Of a stretch of 20,253 nucleotides of DNA, positions 6,903 through 15,537 are shown piece by piece (the stretch's first letter is position 1; each line of letters opens with the position of its first letter). The notes under the pieces were generated by a model. That model worked only from the letters and a program-made list of their open reading frames with translations. It had not been told where the DNA came from and did no database searches. This DNA is from JAZSMJ01 sp045535815 (GTDB lineage Bacteria; Bacillota; Clostridia; Oscillospirales; CAG-272): the NCBI GenBank assembly GCA_045535815.1, contig JAZSMJ010000045.1, positions 1 to 20,253 on the forward strand, written 5' to 3'. Both the position numbers and the translations under genes were made by a program.

Positions 6903-8963
6903 ATGAGTTCTTTTAACGAATACACAGCTCAATTTTTTAACTATTTCATAAATCAGATAAGGTCGATAACGTTTATAGATATTATCGACATACTTTTTGT
7001 TGCTGTAATATTCTACTATGCGTATCTGTTTATAAAAGAAAGACGTGCAGGCAGACTTGCTATCGGCGTAGTGCTTCTTATCGTATTGCAGCTGCTCAGC
7101 AATATCTTCAATATGATAACATTGAATTTCCTCCTCGGGAATCTTCTCCAGGTCGGAATTATTGCGCTTATAATCGTGTTCCAGCCTGAGCTCAGATCCG
7201 TGCTTGAAAAGTTTGCTGACGGTATAAAGCTTAAAGATATCAATATAAAATTCAAGGACACGGGAAGCAAATCGGATGAAAGAGTTATCTCGGACCTTGT
7301 TCGTGCGGTATGCGATCTTTCAAAGGAAAGAACGGGAGCCCTGGTCGTTATAGAACGCTCTACTAAGCTCGGAGATATTATAAAGACCGGAACGCTTGTT
7401 AATTCCGATATGGAGCCGTCGCTTCTGAAAAATATATTTTTTGATAAAGCTCCGCTTCATGACGGTGCGGTTGTCATCCGTGACGGAAGAATACACGCAG
7501 CAGGATGCTTCCTTCCGCTTACGTCGAATAACGGCCTTGACAAAACACTCGGAACAAGACACCGTGCGGCTATAGGAATGAGTGAAGCCAGCGATGCTGC
7601 GGTTATAGTGGTATCTGAGGAGACCGGAACGATATCTGTTGCGCAGAACGGTGTTCTTAAAAGAAATTATGATTATACCACCCTTGAAAAAGAGCTCAGA
7701 GAGCTGATCGACAATCCCAAGCATGGCAAGGGAAGTGCAGATAAGAGCAAGGATAAAAAGGATAAGGTCAAAAACGCAGTTGCAAAGGTCGTGTCCTTAC
7801 TGTTTGCTTTCGTTATATGGTTTTATGCCTCCGGATTTGATACGTCGACCTATACAAAGGATTTCTCCCAGATCGATATCGACATAAGAAACGAAAGCGA
7901 GTTTTCTATTCTGTCGGGATCGGGTGCAACTATAGATATTTCGGTTGAGGGCAGTAAAAATATTATAAATAATATTTCTGCAGACGATATAAATGCTTAC
8001 GTCAGCATTAAAGACATAGCTCAGGCAGGAAGATATTCGTTTGATATTGTAATCGAAACTCCGGACGGCGTTTCGGTGAGTGCAAAGACGTATGATAAGC
8101 TTACGGTATATCTTGATAATACGACCTCTGTAAGCGTTCCCGTAAAGCTCGATCTTATAGACTATATGATTGACGACGGATATGAGCTCGGTGAAACGGA
8201 TGCTGAATACAACTATGAAAGCATAACCGTAACGGGCCCCGAGAACGTGCTCAACAATATTGAAGCCGCTCAGCTTACGGTCGCTCTTGGCCACGTTACT
8301 AACTCAGTTACCTGCAAGGGTACGCTTGAGCTTATCGATAAAGACGGCAATGCGGTAAATAACCCCTACGTAAAAATGCAGACCAGCGAGATATCCGTTT
8401 ATATTCCGCTTTATAAGAGCAAGAGCGTTCCTTTGAGCGTTGGATATAAGCACGGCTATTACAACGAAAAGAACTCTTCGGTTGAAATAACGCCCAAGGA
8501 AATAACTGTTAAGGGCGAGCCGAATGAAATAGATGCGATTGAGTATATAAGCCTTTCAGATATAGACGAAAAGAACATCTATAAAGACGGTCAGTATACC
8601 ATGAAAATAAACGTTCCGTCAAACGTTGAAAACGTTGACGGTATTACAAGTGCCACGGTCAATATAAAGCATATCGATACGACGACACGTGATATGGTTT
8701 TGAAGAATATAACGGTCAAAAACCCCAAGGGACTCAGATATGAGCTTGCGGCAAATGAGCTGAAGGTCACCTTGAGAGGTCCGAGCTCTTATCTGCCGTA
8801 TATCTCTGCCGCAACGATAGGCGCAAACGTCGATCTTTCGGATATATCCAATTCAAGCGGTACTGTCATAGTTCCGGTAGATATTGAAATTAACAGAGTT
8901 TATTCATCAAACGTATACGAGTTAGGCTCGTATTCGATAACGGTAAAGATAATAGGCGAATAA
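6903..8963 (+). CDS. Diadenylate cyclase CdaA fused to regulator CdaR (YbbR repeats)
   Basis: A single 686-residue frame joins two proteins that are normally separate. Residues 1-285 are a CdaA-type cyclase, which makes c-di-AMP from two ATP: three membrane segments (about 25-44, 52-69, 74-93) and the DAC domain with HDGAVVIRDGRIHAAGC (DGA at 187-189) and LGTRHRAAIG (RHR at 219-221), both catalytic motifs intact. A Lys/Asp-rich linker (about 270-293) leads to a fourth membrane segment (294-311). About four YbbR repeats (321-686) follow, the CdaR architecture, presumably extracytoplasmic. In B. subtilis and most Firmicutes, cdaA and cdaR are adjacent genes followed by glmM; glmM is absent here. 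I chose the ATG at 6903 because GGAGA at 6892-6896 precedes it with good spacing; the upstream in-frame ATG at 6852 has no RBS and lies at the promoter. Confidence is high in both halves and in the fusion as read. Confidence 0.93.
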   Translation: MSSFNEYTAQFFNYFINQIRSITFIDIIDILFVAVIFYYAYLFIKERRAGRLAIGVVLLIVLQLLSNIFNMITLNFLLGNLLQVGIIALIIVFQPELRSVLEKFADGIKLKDINIKFKDTGSKSDERVISDLVRAVCDLSKERTGALVVIERSTKLGDIIKTGTLVNSDMEPSLLKNIFFDKAPLHDGAVVIRDGRIHAAGCFLPLTSNNGLDKTLGTRHRAAIGMSEASDAAVIVVSEETGTISVAQNGVLKRNYDYTTLEKELRELIDNPKHGKGSADKSKDKKDKVKNAVAKVVSLLFAFVIWFYASGFDTSTYTKDFSQIDIDIRNESEFSILSGSGATIDISVEGSKNIINNISADDINAYVSIKDIAQAGRYSFDIVIETPDGVSVSAKTYDKLTVYLDNTTSVSVPVKLDLIDYMIDDGYELGETDAEYNYESITVTGPENVLNNIEAAQLTVALGHVTNSVTCKGTLELIDKDGNAVNNPYVKMQTSEISVYIPLYKSKSVPLSVGYKHGYYNEKNSSVEITPKEITVKGEPNEIDAIEYISLSDIDEKNIYKDGQYTMKINVPSNVENVDGITSATVNIKHIDTTTRDMVLKNITVKNPKGLRYELAANELKVTLRGPSSYLPYISAATIGANVDLSDISNSSGTVIVPVDIEINRVYSSNVYELGSYSITVKIIGE

Positions 8964-8997
8964 CTAAACGGGTACTTCCCGAAAAGCGAAGGTAGAA

Positions 8998-10590
8998 ATG
9001 CACGATACGAAAACGCTGCTTGTAAGAGAGATCAAGTGTACGCTTGACGCATCTGAGAGCGAGATATTCAGAGCCGCAAGAAAAAAGCTTGGTAAAGGCT
9101 TATCCGATAAGGATATCTTGGGATACGGCATATATAAAAAATCAATAGATGCAAGACGGCGCAGCGATATCAGGCTGGTTTACACGGTTTCGGTAAACGT
9201 TCGGAGCAAAGCGGCAGAAAAGCTAAGGGATGATGCTGCCGTTACCGAGCTTAAAAGCGGTGAGCTTTCGTTTGATAAAGGAAGTGAAAAGCTGTCTTCA
9301 CGTCCGGTAATAGTAGGCTTCGGCTCTGCGGGAATGTTTGCCGCCCTTATACTTGCGGAGCAGGGATATCGCCCAATAGTTATAGAGCGAGGATCTGACG
9401 TTCCCGAAAGAGTGCGCAAGGTCGATGCTTTTTATAAGAGCGGAGTGCTTGACACGGAGACCAACATTCAGTTTGGAGCAGGCGGAGCCGGAACGTTTTC
9501 GGACGGAAAGCTTGTTACCAGAATAAACGATAAAAAGTGCGATTACGTGCTTAGGCGTCTCAGAGATCTCGGTGCTCCCGACGATATACTTGTCAGAGCA
9601 AAGCCTCATATAGGCACCGATAATCTCAGACTCATAGTCAGCAATATAAAAGAAAAAATAATAGCCCTCGGCGGAGAGGTAAGATTTGATACAAGGCTCG
9701 AAGGAATACATAGCGATTCCTTCGGTCGGGTTGACTATATTATTACAAGCAACGGAGATATACCCTGCGGTGCGCTTATTCTTGCAATAGGCCACAGTGC
9801 ACGTGATACCTACGGTATGCTTAAAAAGGCGGATTTTGATATTCAGCCTAAGCCTATCTCTGTCGGTGTCAGAATTGAGCATCTTCAATCGGATATCGAT
9901 CATGCGATGTACGGTGATTTTGCCGGCCACAGTGCACTCGGACATGCAGAATATGCACTTTCAAAAAGGGTTGGAGAGAGAGCCGTTTATACCTTCTGTA
10001 TGTGCCCAGGAGGAGAGGTAGTTGCGGCCGCATCGGAGGAGAACAGAGTAGTTACAAACGGTATGAGCCGTTATGCAAGAGACGGTGTCAACAGCAACGC
10101 CGCACTTGCTGTTTCTGTTACTCCAAAGGATCCTATGGAATTTCAGAGAGAACTCGAGAGTGCCGCATATCAGGCAGGTGGCGGAGGATACAGAGCGCCT
10201 GTACAGACAGTTGGAGATTTTCTTGAGGGAAGAGCAAAATGCGAGCCTTCAAGGATCATTCCAACCTATATGAATTCAAACGTCTGTGTTGCCGATCTTA
10301 ATAAATATCTGAGTAATGACATATCTGAAATGCTCAAGATCGGTCTTGTGGATTTTAATAACAAAATAAAAGGCTTCTCCGTTTCCGATGCAGTGCTGAC
10401 GGGCTTTGAAACCAGAACGTCAGCTCCGTACAGGATATATCGCGGAGATGATTTTATTGCAAGGGGATATAACAATATTTACCCCTGCGGTGAGGGAGCA
10501 GGCTATGCGGGCGGTATTACAAGTGCCGCAGTAGACGGTATCAATTGCGCTCTTGCTTTGATCAGCCGTTTCTCAAATCACGGTATTTAA
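8998..10590 (+). CDS. NAD(P)/FAD-dependent oxidoreductase of the uncharacterised FAD-dependent dehydrogenase group
   Basis: A 530-residue flavoprotein. Residues 1-95 form a small alpha/beta domain (REIKCTLDASESEIF; DARRRSDIRLVYTV) seen in this family. A Rossmann FAD-binding motif follows at VIVGFGSAGMFAALILAEQG (104-123), with the ribose-binding Glu130 in IVIERG. FGAGGAGTFSDGKL is a family signature. The C-terminal YPCGEGAGYAGGITSAAVDG (about 495-514) completes the FAD site. This matches the group annotated as uncharacterised FAD-dependent dehydrogenases (COG2509-like); the substrate is unknown. There is no membrane segment or signal peptide. It lies 34 bases after the cyclase gene and 31 before recJ, so it is probably co-transcribed, but the context gives no clear function. 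Confidence 0.85.
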   Translation: MHDTKTLLVREIKCTLDASESEIFRAARKKLGKGLSDKDILGYGIYKKSIDARRRSDIRLVYTVSVNVRSKAAEKLRDDAAVTELKSGELSFDKGSEKLSSRPVIVGFGSAGMFAALILAEQGYRPIVIERGSDVPERVRKVDAFYKSGVLDTETNIQFGAGGAGTFSDGKLVTRINDKKCDYVLRRLRDLGAPDDILVRAKPHIGTDNLRLIVSNIKEKIIALGGEVRFDTRLEGIHSDSFGRVDYIITSNGDIPCGALILAIGHSARDTYGMLKKADFDIQPKPISVGVRIEHLQSDIDHAMYGDFAGHSALGHAEYALSKRVGERAVYTFCMCPGGEVVAAASEENRVVTNGMSRYARDGVNSNAALAVSVTPKDPMEFQRELESAAYQAGGGGYRAPVQTVGDFLEGRAKCEPSRIIPTYMNSNVCVADLNKYLSNDISEMLKIGLVDFNNKIKGFSVSDAVLTGFETRTSAPYRIYRGDDFIARGYNNIYPCGEGAGYAGGITSAAVDGINCALALISRFSNHGI

Positions 10591-10621
10591 AAACGCAAAA
10601 TAAAAAAGGAAATATATATAA

Positions 10622-12769
10622 ATGAGCAAGAAAACAGTATGGAATGTAAAAAGGACGGTAGAAGATATTCCCGAAAGTATCAGAGCAGTCTCAGAAGAGC
10701 TTGGTATACTTTTGCCTACGGCTATACTTCTTGATAACCGAGGTCTTAAGGATCCTCAGTCTGCCGGTCGCTTTATCAAAAATGAGGATGAATTTTTTCA
10801 CGACCCATTCATTTTGCCTGATATGGAGAAGGCGGCTTGCCGCATAATCGAGGCTGTAAATAAAAAAGAGCGTATCTTTATTTACGGCGACTACGACGTT
10901 GACGGAGTGACGTCGGTAAGCACGCTTTATCTTTATCTGAAATCAAAGGGAGCAGACGTTGATTACTATATCCCCAGCAGAAGCGGTGAGGGATACGGTA
11001 TAAGCGTGGCGGCGCTTGATATTCTGTCGCAGAAGGGCGCAGCACTTATGGTTACCGTTGATACGGGTATAACTGCTATTGATGAGACCGAATATGCAAA
11101 GAGCCTCGGTATAGACGTGATCATTACCGATCACCACGAATGTCATGCGGCTATACCGAATGCAACTGCGGTCATAAATCCGAGAAGGGCAGATTCTGAT
11201 TATCCCTTCAAGGAGCTTGCCGGTGTCGGCGTTGTATTTAAGGTCATCTGCTCGATTGAGTATATCCTCTGCGGAAGACCCGATAATTACGATTACTTAA
11301 AGAATATCTGTATTACCTACGGAGACCTTGTTTCTATCGGTACGGTTGCAGACGTTATGCCTTTGATCGACGAAAACAGACTTATCGTCAGCATGGGGCT
11401 TAAGCTTATCGAAAAAACCGAAAGACCGGGTCTTAAGGCTCTGCTTGAAATTGCATCCAACAACGGAAATAAAAAGCCGGACAGAGTAAAGAAAAAGAAG
11501 CGTGTGACATCTTCGCTTATAGGCTACGTCATTGCTCCGAGACTTAATGCAGCAGGAAGAATAAGCAACGCTTCAAGAGCGGTTGAGCTATTCCTTACCG
11601 AATCGGAGGAAAAGGCGCTTGATATCGCTCAGGAGCTTTGCAACGATAACAAGGAAAGACAGACTCAGGAAAACATAATAATTGAAGAGGCCTATAAAAA
11701 GATAGAGGCAGAGCACGATTTTGAGAATGATTCGGTCATTGTTCTTGCAGATAACAACTGGCATCACGGTGTTATCGGAATAGTTGCCTCAAGAATAACC
11801 GAGCATTACGGTCTTCCTTGCATACTTATTTCATTTGACGGCGACATAGGAAAGGGATCTGGCAGAAGCATAAAGGGTCTTAATCTTGTGAACGCTCTTT
11901 CCGATTGCGGAGATCTTCTTGTCAAGTACGGCGGACACGAGCTTGCGGCAGGTCTTTCTATTGAAAGAGACAGGCTTTGCGACTTCAAGAAGAGAATAAA
12001 CGATTATGCACGCAATAAATTTGAGCATGACAATATGTTTACTCAGATAGATATCGACTGTGCTATCAGCAGCCGTGATATCAATATTGCCCAGGCAAAC
12101 GAGCTTTATTATCTTGAGCCTTACGGTGTGGCTAACCCTATTCCCGTGTTTGCTCTTATGGGGGCAACCGTTGAGGAGATAAACGGTATAGGTAACAACA
12201 GGCATACCAAGTTTATTCTCCATTCCGACAGACAGATATTCACTGCTATCAATTTCGGACACTCGCCCGAGGATCTTGATATGAGTGTCGGAGATAAGGT
12301 TGACGTTGCCTTTAATCTGGAGATAAATGAATATCAGGGAATGCAGAACGTTCAGCTTATCGTCAGGGATATAAAGAAGACAGGCGATTGCATTAAAAAT
12401 CAGGAAGACGATTATCAGCTTTATACCGATATCAAAAACGGAGGAAATATTCCGAACGCCTCGTATATAGTTCCGGAGCGTAATGATTTTGCGGACGTAT
12501 ACAGATATATACAGAATGAGATCAGACACGGAAACGACATAATCAACGTCCGTTCAATGACTCACAGATTCAGAAATTCCGAGAAAATAGGATACGTTAA
12601 GATCAAGTTTATAATCGATATATTCCACGAAACTAACGTTTTGGGCGTTGAAGATCTCGGAAACGATAAATACAGATTCAAACAGAACAATTACATCACT
12701 CAGAAGATAAATCTTGATAAGTCGTCTATCTACAAGAGGCTCAGGAGCAGAGCCAAGACCTCGACTTAA
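10622..12769 (+). CDS. recJ: Single-stranded-DNA-specific exonuclease RecJ
   Basis: RecJ degrades single-stranded DNA 5' to 3' in recombination and mismatch or base-excision repair. The DHH-family motifs are present: IYGDYDVDGVTS (88-98), VTVDTGI (144-150), IITDHHECH (168-175), AGVGVVFK (200-207), APRLNAAGR (305-313), WHHGVIGIVASR (380-391), GSGRSI (412-417) and the DHHA1 motif KYGGHELAAGLS (435-446). An OB-like segment and a C-terminal extension (about 600-715) make it longer than E. coli RecJ (577), like the long Firmicutes forms. RBS AAAAAAGGA ends 11 bases before the ATG, a slightly long spacing, but no better start exists. It directly precedes relA, a common Firmicutes order, though the apt gene often found between them is missing. 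Confidence 0.97.
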   Translation: MSKKTVWNVKRTVEDIPESIRAVSEELGILLPTAILLDNRGLKDPQSAGRFIKNEDEFFHDPFILPDMEKAACRIIEAVNKKERIFIYGDYDVDGVTSVSTLYLYLKSKGADVDYYIPSRSGEGYGISVAALDILSQKGAALMVTVDTGITAIDETEYAKSLGIDVIITDHHECHAAIPNATAVINPRRADSDYPFKELAGVGVVFKVICSIEYILCGRPDNYDYLKNICITYGDLVSIGTVADVMPLIDENRLIVSMGLKLIEKTERPGLKALLEIASNNGNKKPDRVKKKKRVTSSLIGYVIAPRLNAAGRISNASRAVELFLTESEEKALDIAQELCNDNKERQTQENIIIEEAYKKIEAEHDFENDSVIVLADNNWHHGVIGIVASRITEHYGLPCILISFDGDIGKGSGRSIKGLNLVNALSDCGDLLVKYGGHELAAGLSIERDRLCDFKKRINDYARNKFEHDNMFTQIDIDCAISSRDINIAQANELYYLEPYGVANPIPVFALMGATVEEINGIGNNRHTKFILHSDRQIFTAINFGHSPEDLDMSVGDKVDVAFNLEINEYQGMQNVQLIVRDIKKTGDCIKNQEDDYQLYTDIKNGGNIPNASYIVPERNDFADVYRYIQNEIRHGNDIINVRSMTHRFRNSEKIGYVKIKFIIDIFHETNVLGVEDLGNDKYRFKQNNYITQKINLDKSSIYKRLRSRAKTST

Positions 12770-12802
12770 GAGCTGTCTTCGAAAAAATATTTAACAGAGA
12801 AG

Positions 12803-12822
12803 TCGGGCGCAATAGTGCCCGA
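12803..12822 (+). other. Hairpin directly upstream of the relA ribosome binding site
   Basis: TCGGGCGC (12803-12810) pairs with GTGCCCGA (12815-12822), eight pairs including one G-U, around the loop AATA. The GGGGA ribosome binding site (12826-12830) begins a few bases later and the ATG follows at 12835. No U-tract follows, so it is not an intrinsic terminator. It could affect translation initiation or mark an RNA processing site in the recJ-relA junction. Any function is inference. Confidence 0.45.
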
Positions 12823-12834
12823 TGTGGGGATCAT

Positions 12835-15039
12835 ATGTATTCAGCAATAGACAATTTGATGAATATGATAGAGGCTTCTGGTAAACAGTACGATACCGAG
12901 GCTATAAAAAAGGCATATCTTTACGCAAACGAGCTTCACTGCGGTCAGTTCAGACAGAGCGGTGAGCCGTATATCACACATCCTATCGCAGTTGCGGAGA
13001 TAGTGGCATCACTCGGGCTTGATACCGAGTCTATATGTGCCGCTCTTCTTCACGATACGGTTGAGGATTGCGGAGAGAAGATAGACCTTGAAAAACTGAG
13101 AAAAGAATTCGGCGATGGCGTTGCTTTGCTTGTTGACGGTCTTACAAAGCTTGTACAGATCCCGTTCGACGATAAAGAAGAAGAGCAGATGGAGAACTTA
13201 AGAAAGATGTTTCTTGCCATGTCAAAGGACATCAGAGTTATCTTCATTAAGCTTTGCGACAGGCTTCACAATATGCGTACACTTAACGCAAAGGCTGACC
13301 ATAAGCAGAGAAATACCGCCCTTGAGACCATGCACGTTTATGCGCCTCTTGCACACCGTCTCGGTATGCAGAGGATAAAGCAGCAGCTTGAAAATCTTGC
13401 GCTCAGTTATCTTGACCCGATAGGCTATAACGAGGTCAAGGACGTTATTGACCGAAAATTCGGTCTTAACAGAGACTTTCTTGAAAGCGAAAAGCAGAAA
13501 ATAGAGAACAAGCTGAGAGAATCCGGCTTTGATTTTTCGCTTGAGGGCAGGGTAAAGTCGGTATACAGCATCTATAAAAAGATGTACGAGAAAAACAAGA
13601 GCTTTGATGAGATATTTGACTTTTACGCACTTCGTATAATAGTCAGCACAGAGCTTGAGTGCTATACCGTGCTCGGTATAATCCACGATATGTTCAATTC
13701 CGTTCCCGGAAGATTTAAGGATTATATCTCAACTCCCAAGCCCAATATGTACCGCTCGCTTCACACCACCGTAATCGGCAGAAACGGTATTCCTTTCGAG
13801 GTTCAGATAAGAACCTGGGAGATGCATCAGGTTGCCGAATACGGTATCGCTGCACACTGGAAATATAAGAGCGGTGAAAAGAGCAGAGACGATATAGACC
13901 AGAAGCTCTCGTGGGTAAGAAAGCTTATTGAGACCGAAAATGAAACTCTCGATCACGATGACTTTTTGCAGGCACTCAAGATAGATATATTCCATGACGA
14001 GACCTTCGTGTTCACACCCAAGGGTGACGTTATAACCCTTCCGCTCGGATCAACCGTTATCGATTTTGCCTACGCAATACACTCTCAGGTCGGAAATAAA
14101 ATGACCGGAGCTAAGATAAACGGAATGATAGTTCCGATAGACCGGGTTCCTCAAAACGGTGAGATAGTAGAGATACTGACGTCATCAAGCTCTAAGGGTC
14201 CGAGCAGAGACTGGCTTAAGATAGTTAAGACCAGCGAGGCAAGAAATAAGATCCGTCAATGGTTCAAGCGTGAGATGCGTGATGAAAACATCATAGTCGG
14301 TGAGGCGGAGATAGAAAAAGAGCTGAAGAGGTTTGCGGTCAAATATACAGAGGACCAGAAGAAAGAGGTTCTTACTGCCGTTATCGAAAGATTGGGTATT
14401 CAGGAGATCGAGGATCTTTATAATACCATAGGCTACGGCGGACTTTCCGTATCCAAGATATCGGGTAAGCTGAGAGATGCATTAGAGCGCATAGTTAAGA
14501 TAGAGGCTCCTGAGCCTGTTGTCGATACCGAACAGATAAAAACCATTGAAATACCTAAGCATAAGAAGGCTTTGGGTGGCGTTATCGTTGACGGGGTTGA
14601 CGGATGTGCGGTCAAATTTGCAAAATGCTGTAATCCGCTTCCCGGAGATCCGCTTATCGGATTTATCACAAAGGGATTCGGTATATCAATACACAACATC
14701 AACTGTCCCAACGTTAAGGCAAATCAGAGCAAGGAAGAAAATAACGAGCGTTGGGTAAGTGCACGCTGGAATAAAGAGGGCTCCTCGGGCAACAGTATTT
14801 TTGAAGCTACCTTCAGACTGTTTGTTGACGACAGAATAGGTATGCTTGCCGATATAACCGCAATGCTTGCCGATATGAAGGTCTCACTTACCAGCATCAG
14901 CACACGAAAGGAAGGGGAGGACCATATGGTGATAACACTTTCTCTCGGATGTAAAAATCTTGACCATGCAAATTCCATGCAGTCAAGCCTTCGCTCAATA
15001 AAGGGCGTTGAAAGCGTTACAAGAGGTTACAATTTATGA
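12835..15039 (+). CDS. relA: Bifunctional (p)ppGpp synthetase/hydrolase Rel
   Basis: A long RelA/SpoT homologue of 734 residues with the full domain order. The HD hydrolase has His49 (ITHP), LLHDTVED (71-78) and KLCDRLHNMRTL (139-150). The synthetase has GRVKSVYSIYKKM (238-250) and YRSLHT (306-311). The TGS domain lies near 388-448, a zinc-finger-like CCNPLPGD segment at 598-605, and an ACT domain at about 656-734. RFKD (293-296) is the RxKD signature of bifunctional enzymes rather than the ExDD of synthetase-only RelA. Both catalytic halves look intact, so it should make and degrade the stringent-response alarmone. Its stop codon overlaps the dtd start (ATGA), implying translational coupling. 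Confidence 0.97.
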   Translation: MYSAIDNLMNMIEASGKQYDTEAIKKAYLYANELHCGQFRQSGEPYITHPIAVAEIVASLGLDTESICAALLHDTVEDCGEKIDLEKLRKEFGDGVALLVDGLTKLVQIPFDDKEEEQMENLRKMFLAMSKDIRVIFIKLCDRLHNMRTLNAKADHKQRNTALETMHVYAPLAHRLGMQRIKQQLENLALSYLDPIGYNEVKDVIDRKFGLNRDFLESEKQKIENKLRESGFDFSLEGRVKSVYSIYKKMYEKNKSFDEIFDFYALRIIVSTELECYTVLGIIHDMFNSVPGRFKDYISTPKPNMYRSLHTTVIGRNGIPFEVQIRTWEMHQVAEYGIAAHWKYKSGEKSRDDIDQKLSWVRKLIETENETLDHDDFLQALKIDIFHDETFVFTPKGDVITLPLGSTVIDFAYAIHSQVGNKMTGAKINGMIVPIDRVPQNGEIVEILTSSSSKGPSRDWLKIVKTSEARNKIRQWFKREMRDENIIVGEAEIEKELKRFAVKYTEDQKKEVLTAVIERLGIQEIEDLYNTIGYGGLSVSKISGKLRDALERIVKIEAPEPVVDTEQIKTIEIPKHKKALGGVIVDGVDGCAVKFAKCCNPLPGDPLIGFITKGFGISIHNINCPNVKANQSKEENNERWVSARWNKEGSSGNSIFEATFRLFVDDRIGMLADITAMLADMKVSLTSISTRKEGEDHMVITLSLGCKNLDHANSMQSSLRSIKGVESVTRGYNL

Positions 15040-15494
15040 AAGCAGTAATACAGAGGGTAAGCAGTGCCTGCGTTAGGGTGGATAACCAAACGGTCGGAAG
15101 CTGTGGCATAGGTCTTCTTATCCTCCTTGGCGTTGAAAAAGGCGATACCGAAAAGGATGCTCAGCTTCTTGCCGATAAAATAGGAAAGCTGCGCATATTC
15201 AGTGATGAAAACGATAAGCTTAATCTTTCGGTTACCGACGTTTCGGGCAGTGCGCTTGTAGTATCGAATTTTACGCTGTGCGCAAACTATAAAAAGGGCA
15301 ACCGCCCCGATTATCTGAATTCTGAAGCGCCTGACAGAGCAAATGAGCTTTATATGTTTTTTTCGGAAAAGCTTTCCGAATACGTAAAGGTTGAAAACGG
15401 CGTATTCGGTGCTGATATGAAGATAGAGCTTGTGAACGACGGACCGATAACCATAGTTATGGAAAGCTCGGTTTTGGTTGGAAAAAATAACTGA
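15036..15494 (+). CDS. dtd: D-aminoacyl-tRNA deacylase
   Basis: Dtd hydrolyses D-amino acids (and glycine mischarged on tRNA-Ala) from tRNA, a proofreading step in the cytoplasm. The family markers are MKAVIQRVSSACVRVD at the N-terminus, KKGNRPDY (86-93), NGVFGADM (121-128) and the cross-subunit NDGPITI (134-140) with the Gly-Pro pair at 136-137. Its 152 residues are the standard length. The usual SQFTL active-site motif reads SNFTL (77-81), a conservative change. It overlaps relA by four bases, the usual relA-dtd arrangement in Firmicutes. Confidence 0.96.
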   Translation: MKAVIQRVSSACVRVDNQTVGSCGIGLLILLGVEKGDTEKDAQLLADKIGKLRIFSDENDKLNLSVTDVSGSALVVSNFTLCANYKKGNRPDYLNSEAPDRANELYMFFSEKLSEYVKVENGVFGADMKIELVNDGPITIVMESSVLVGKNN

Positions 15495-15537
15495 ACATTC
15501 TCGATGAAAGAGGACAGCCCATTGGGTTAAAATAAAA

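Noticed and set aside
11831..12529. Open frame of 232 codons antisense to recJ; similar antisense frames at 7797-8294, 9298-9945 and 13222-13686
   Set aside because: All lie opposite genes with complete catalytic motifs and lack ribosome binding sites or recognisable domains.
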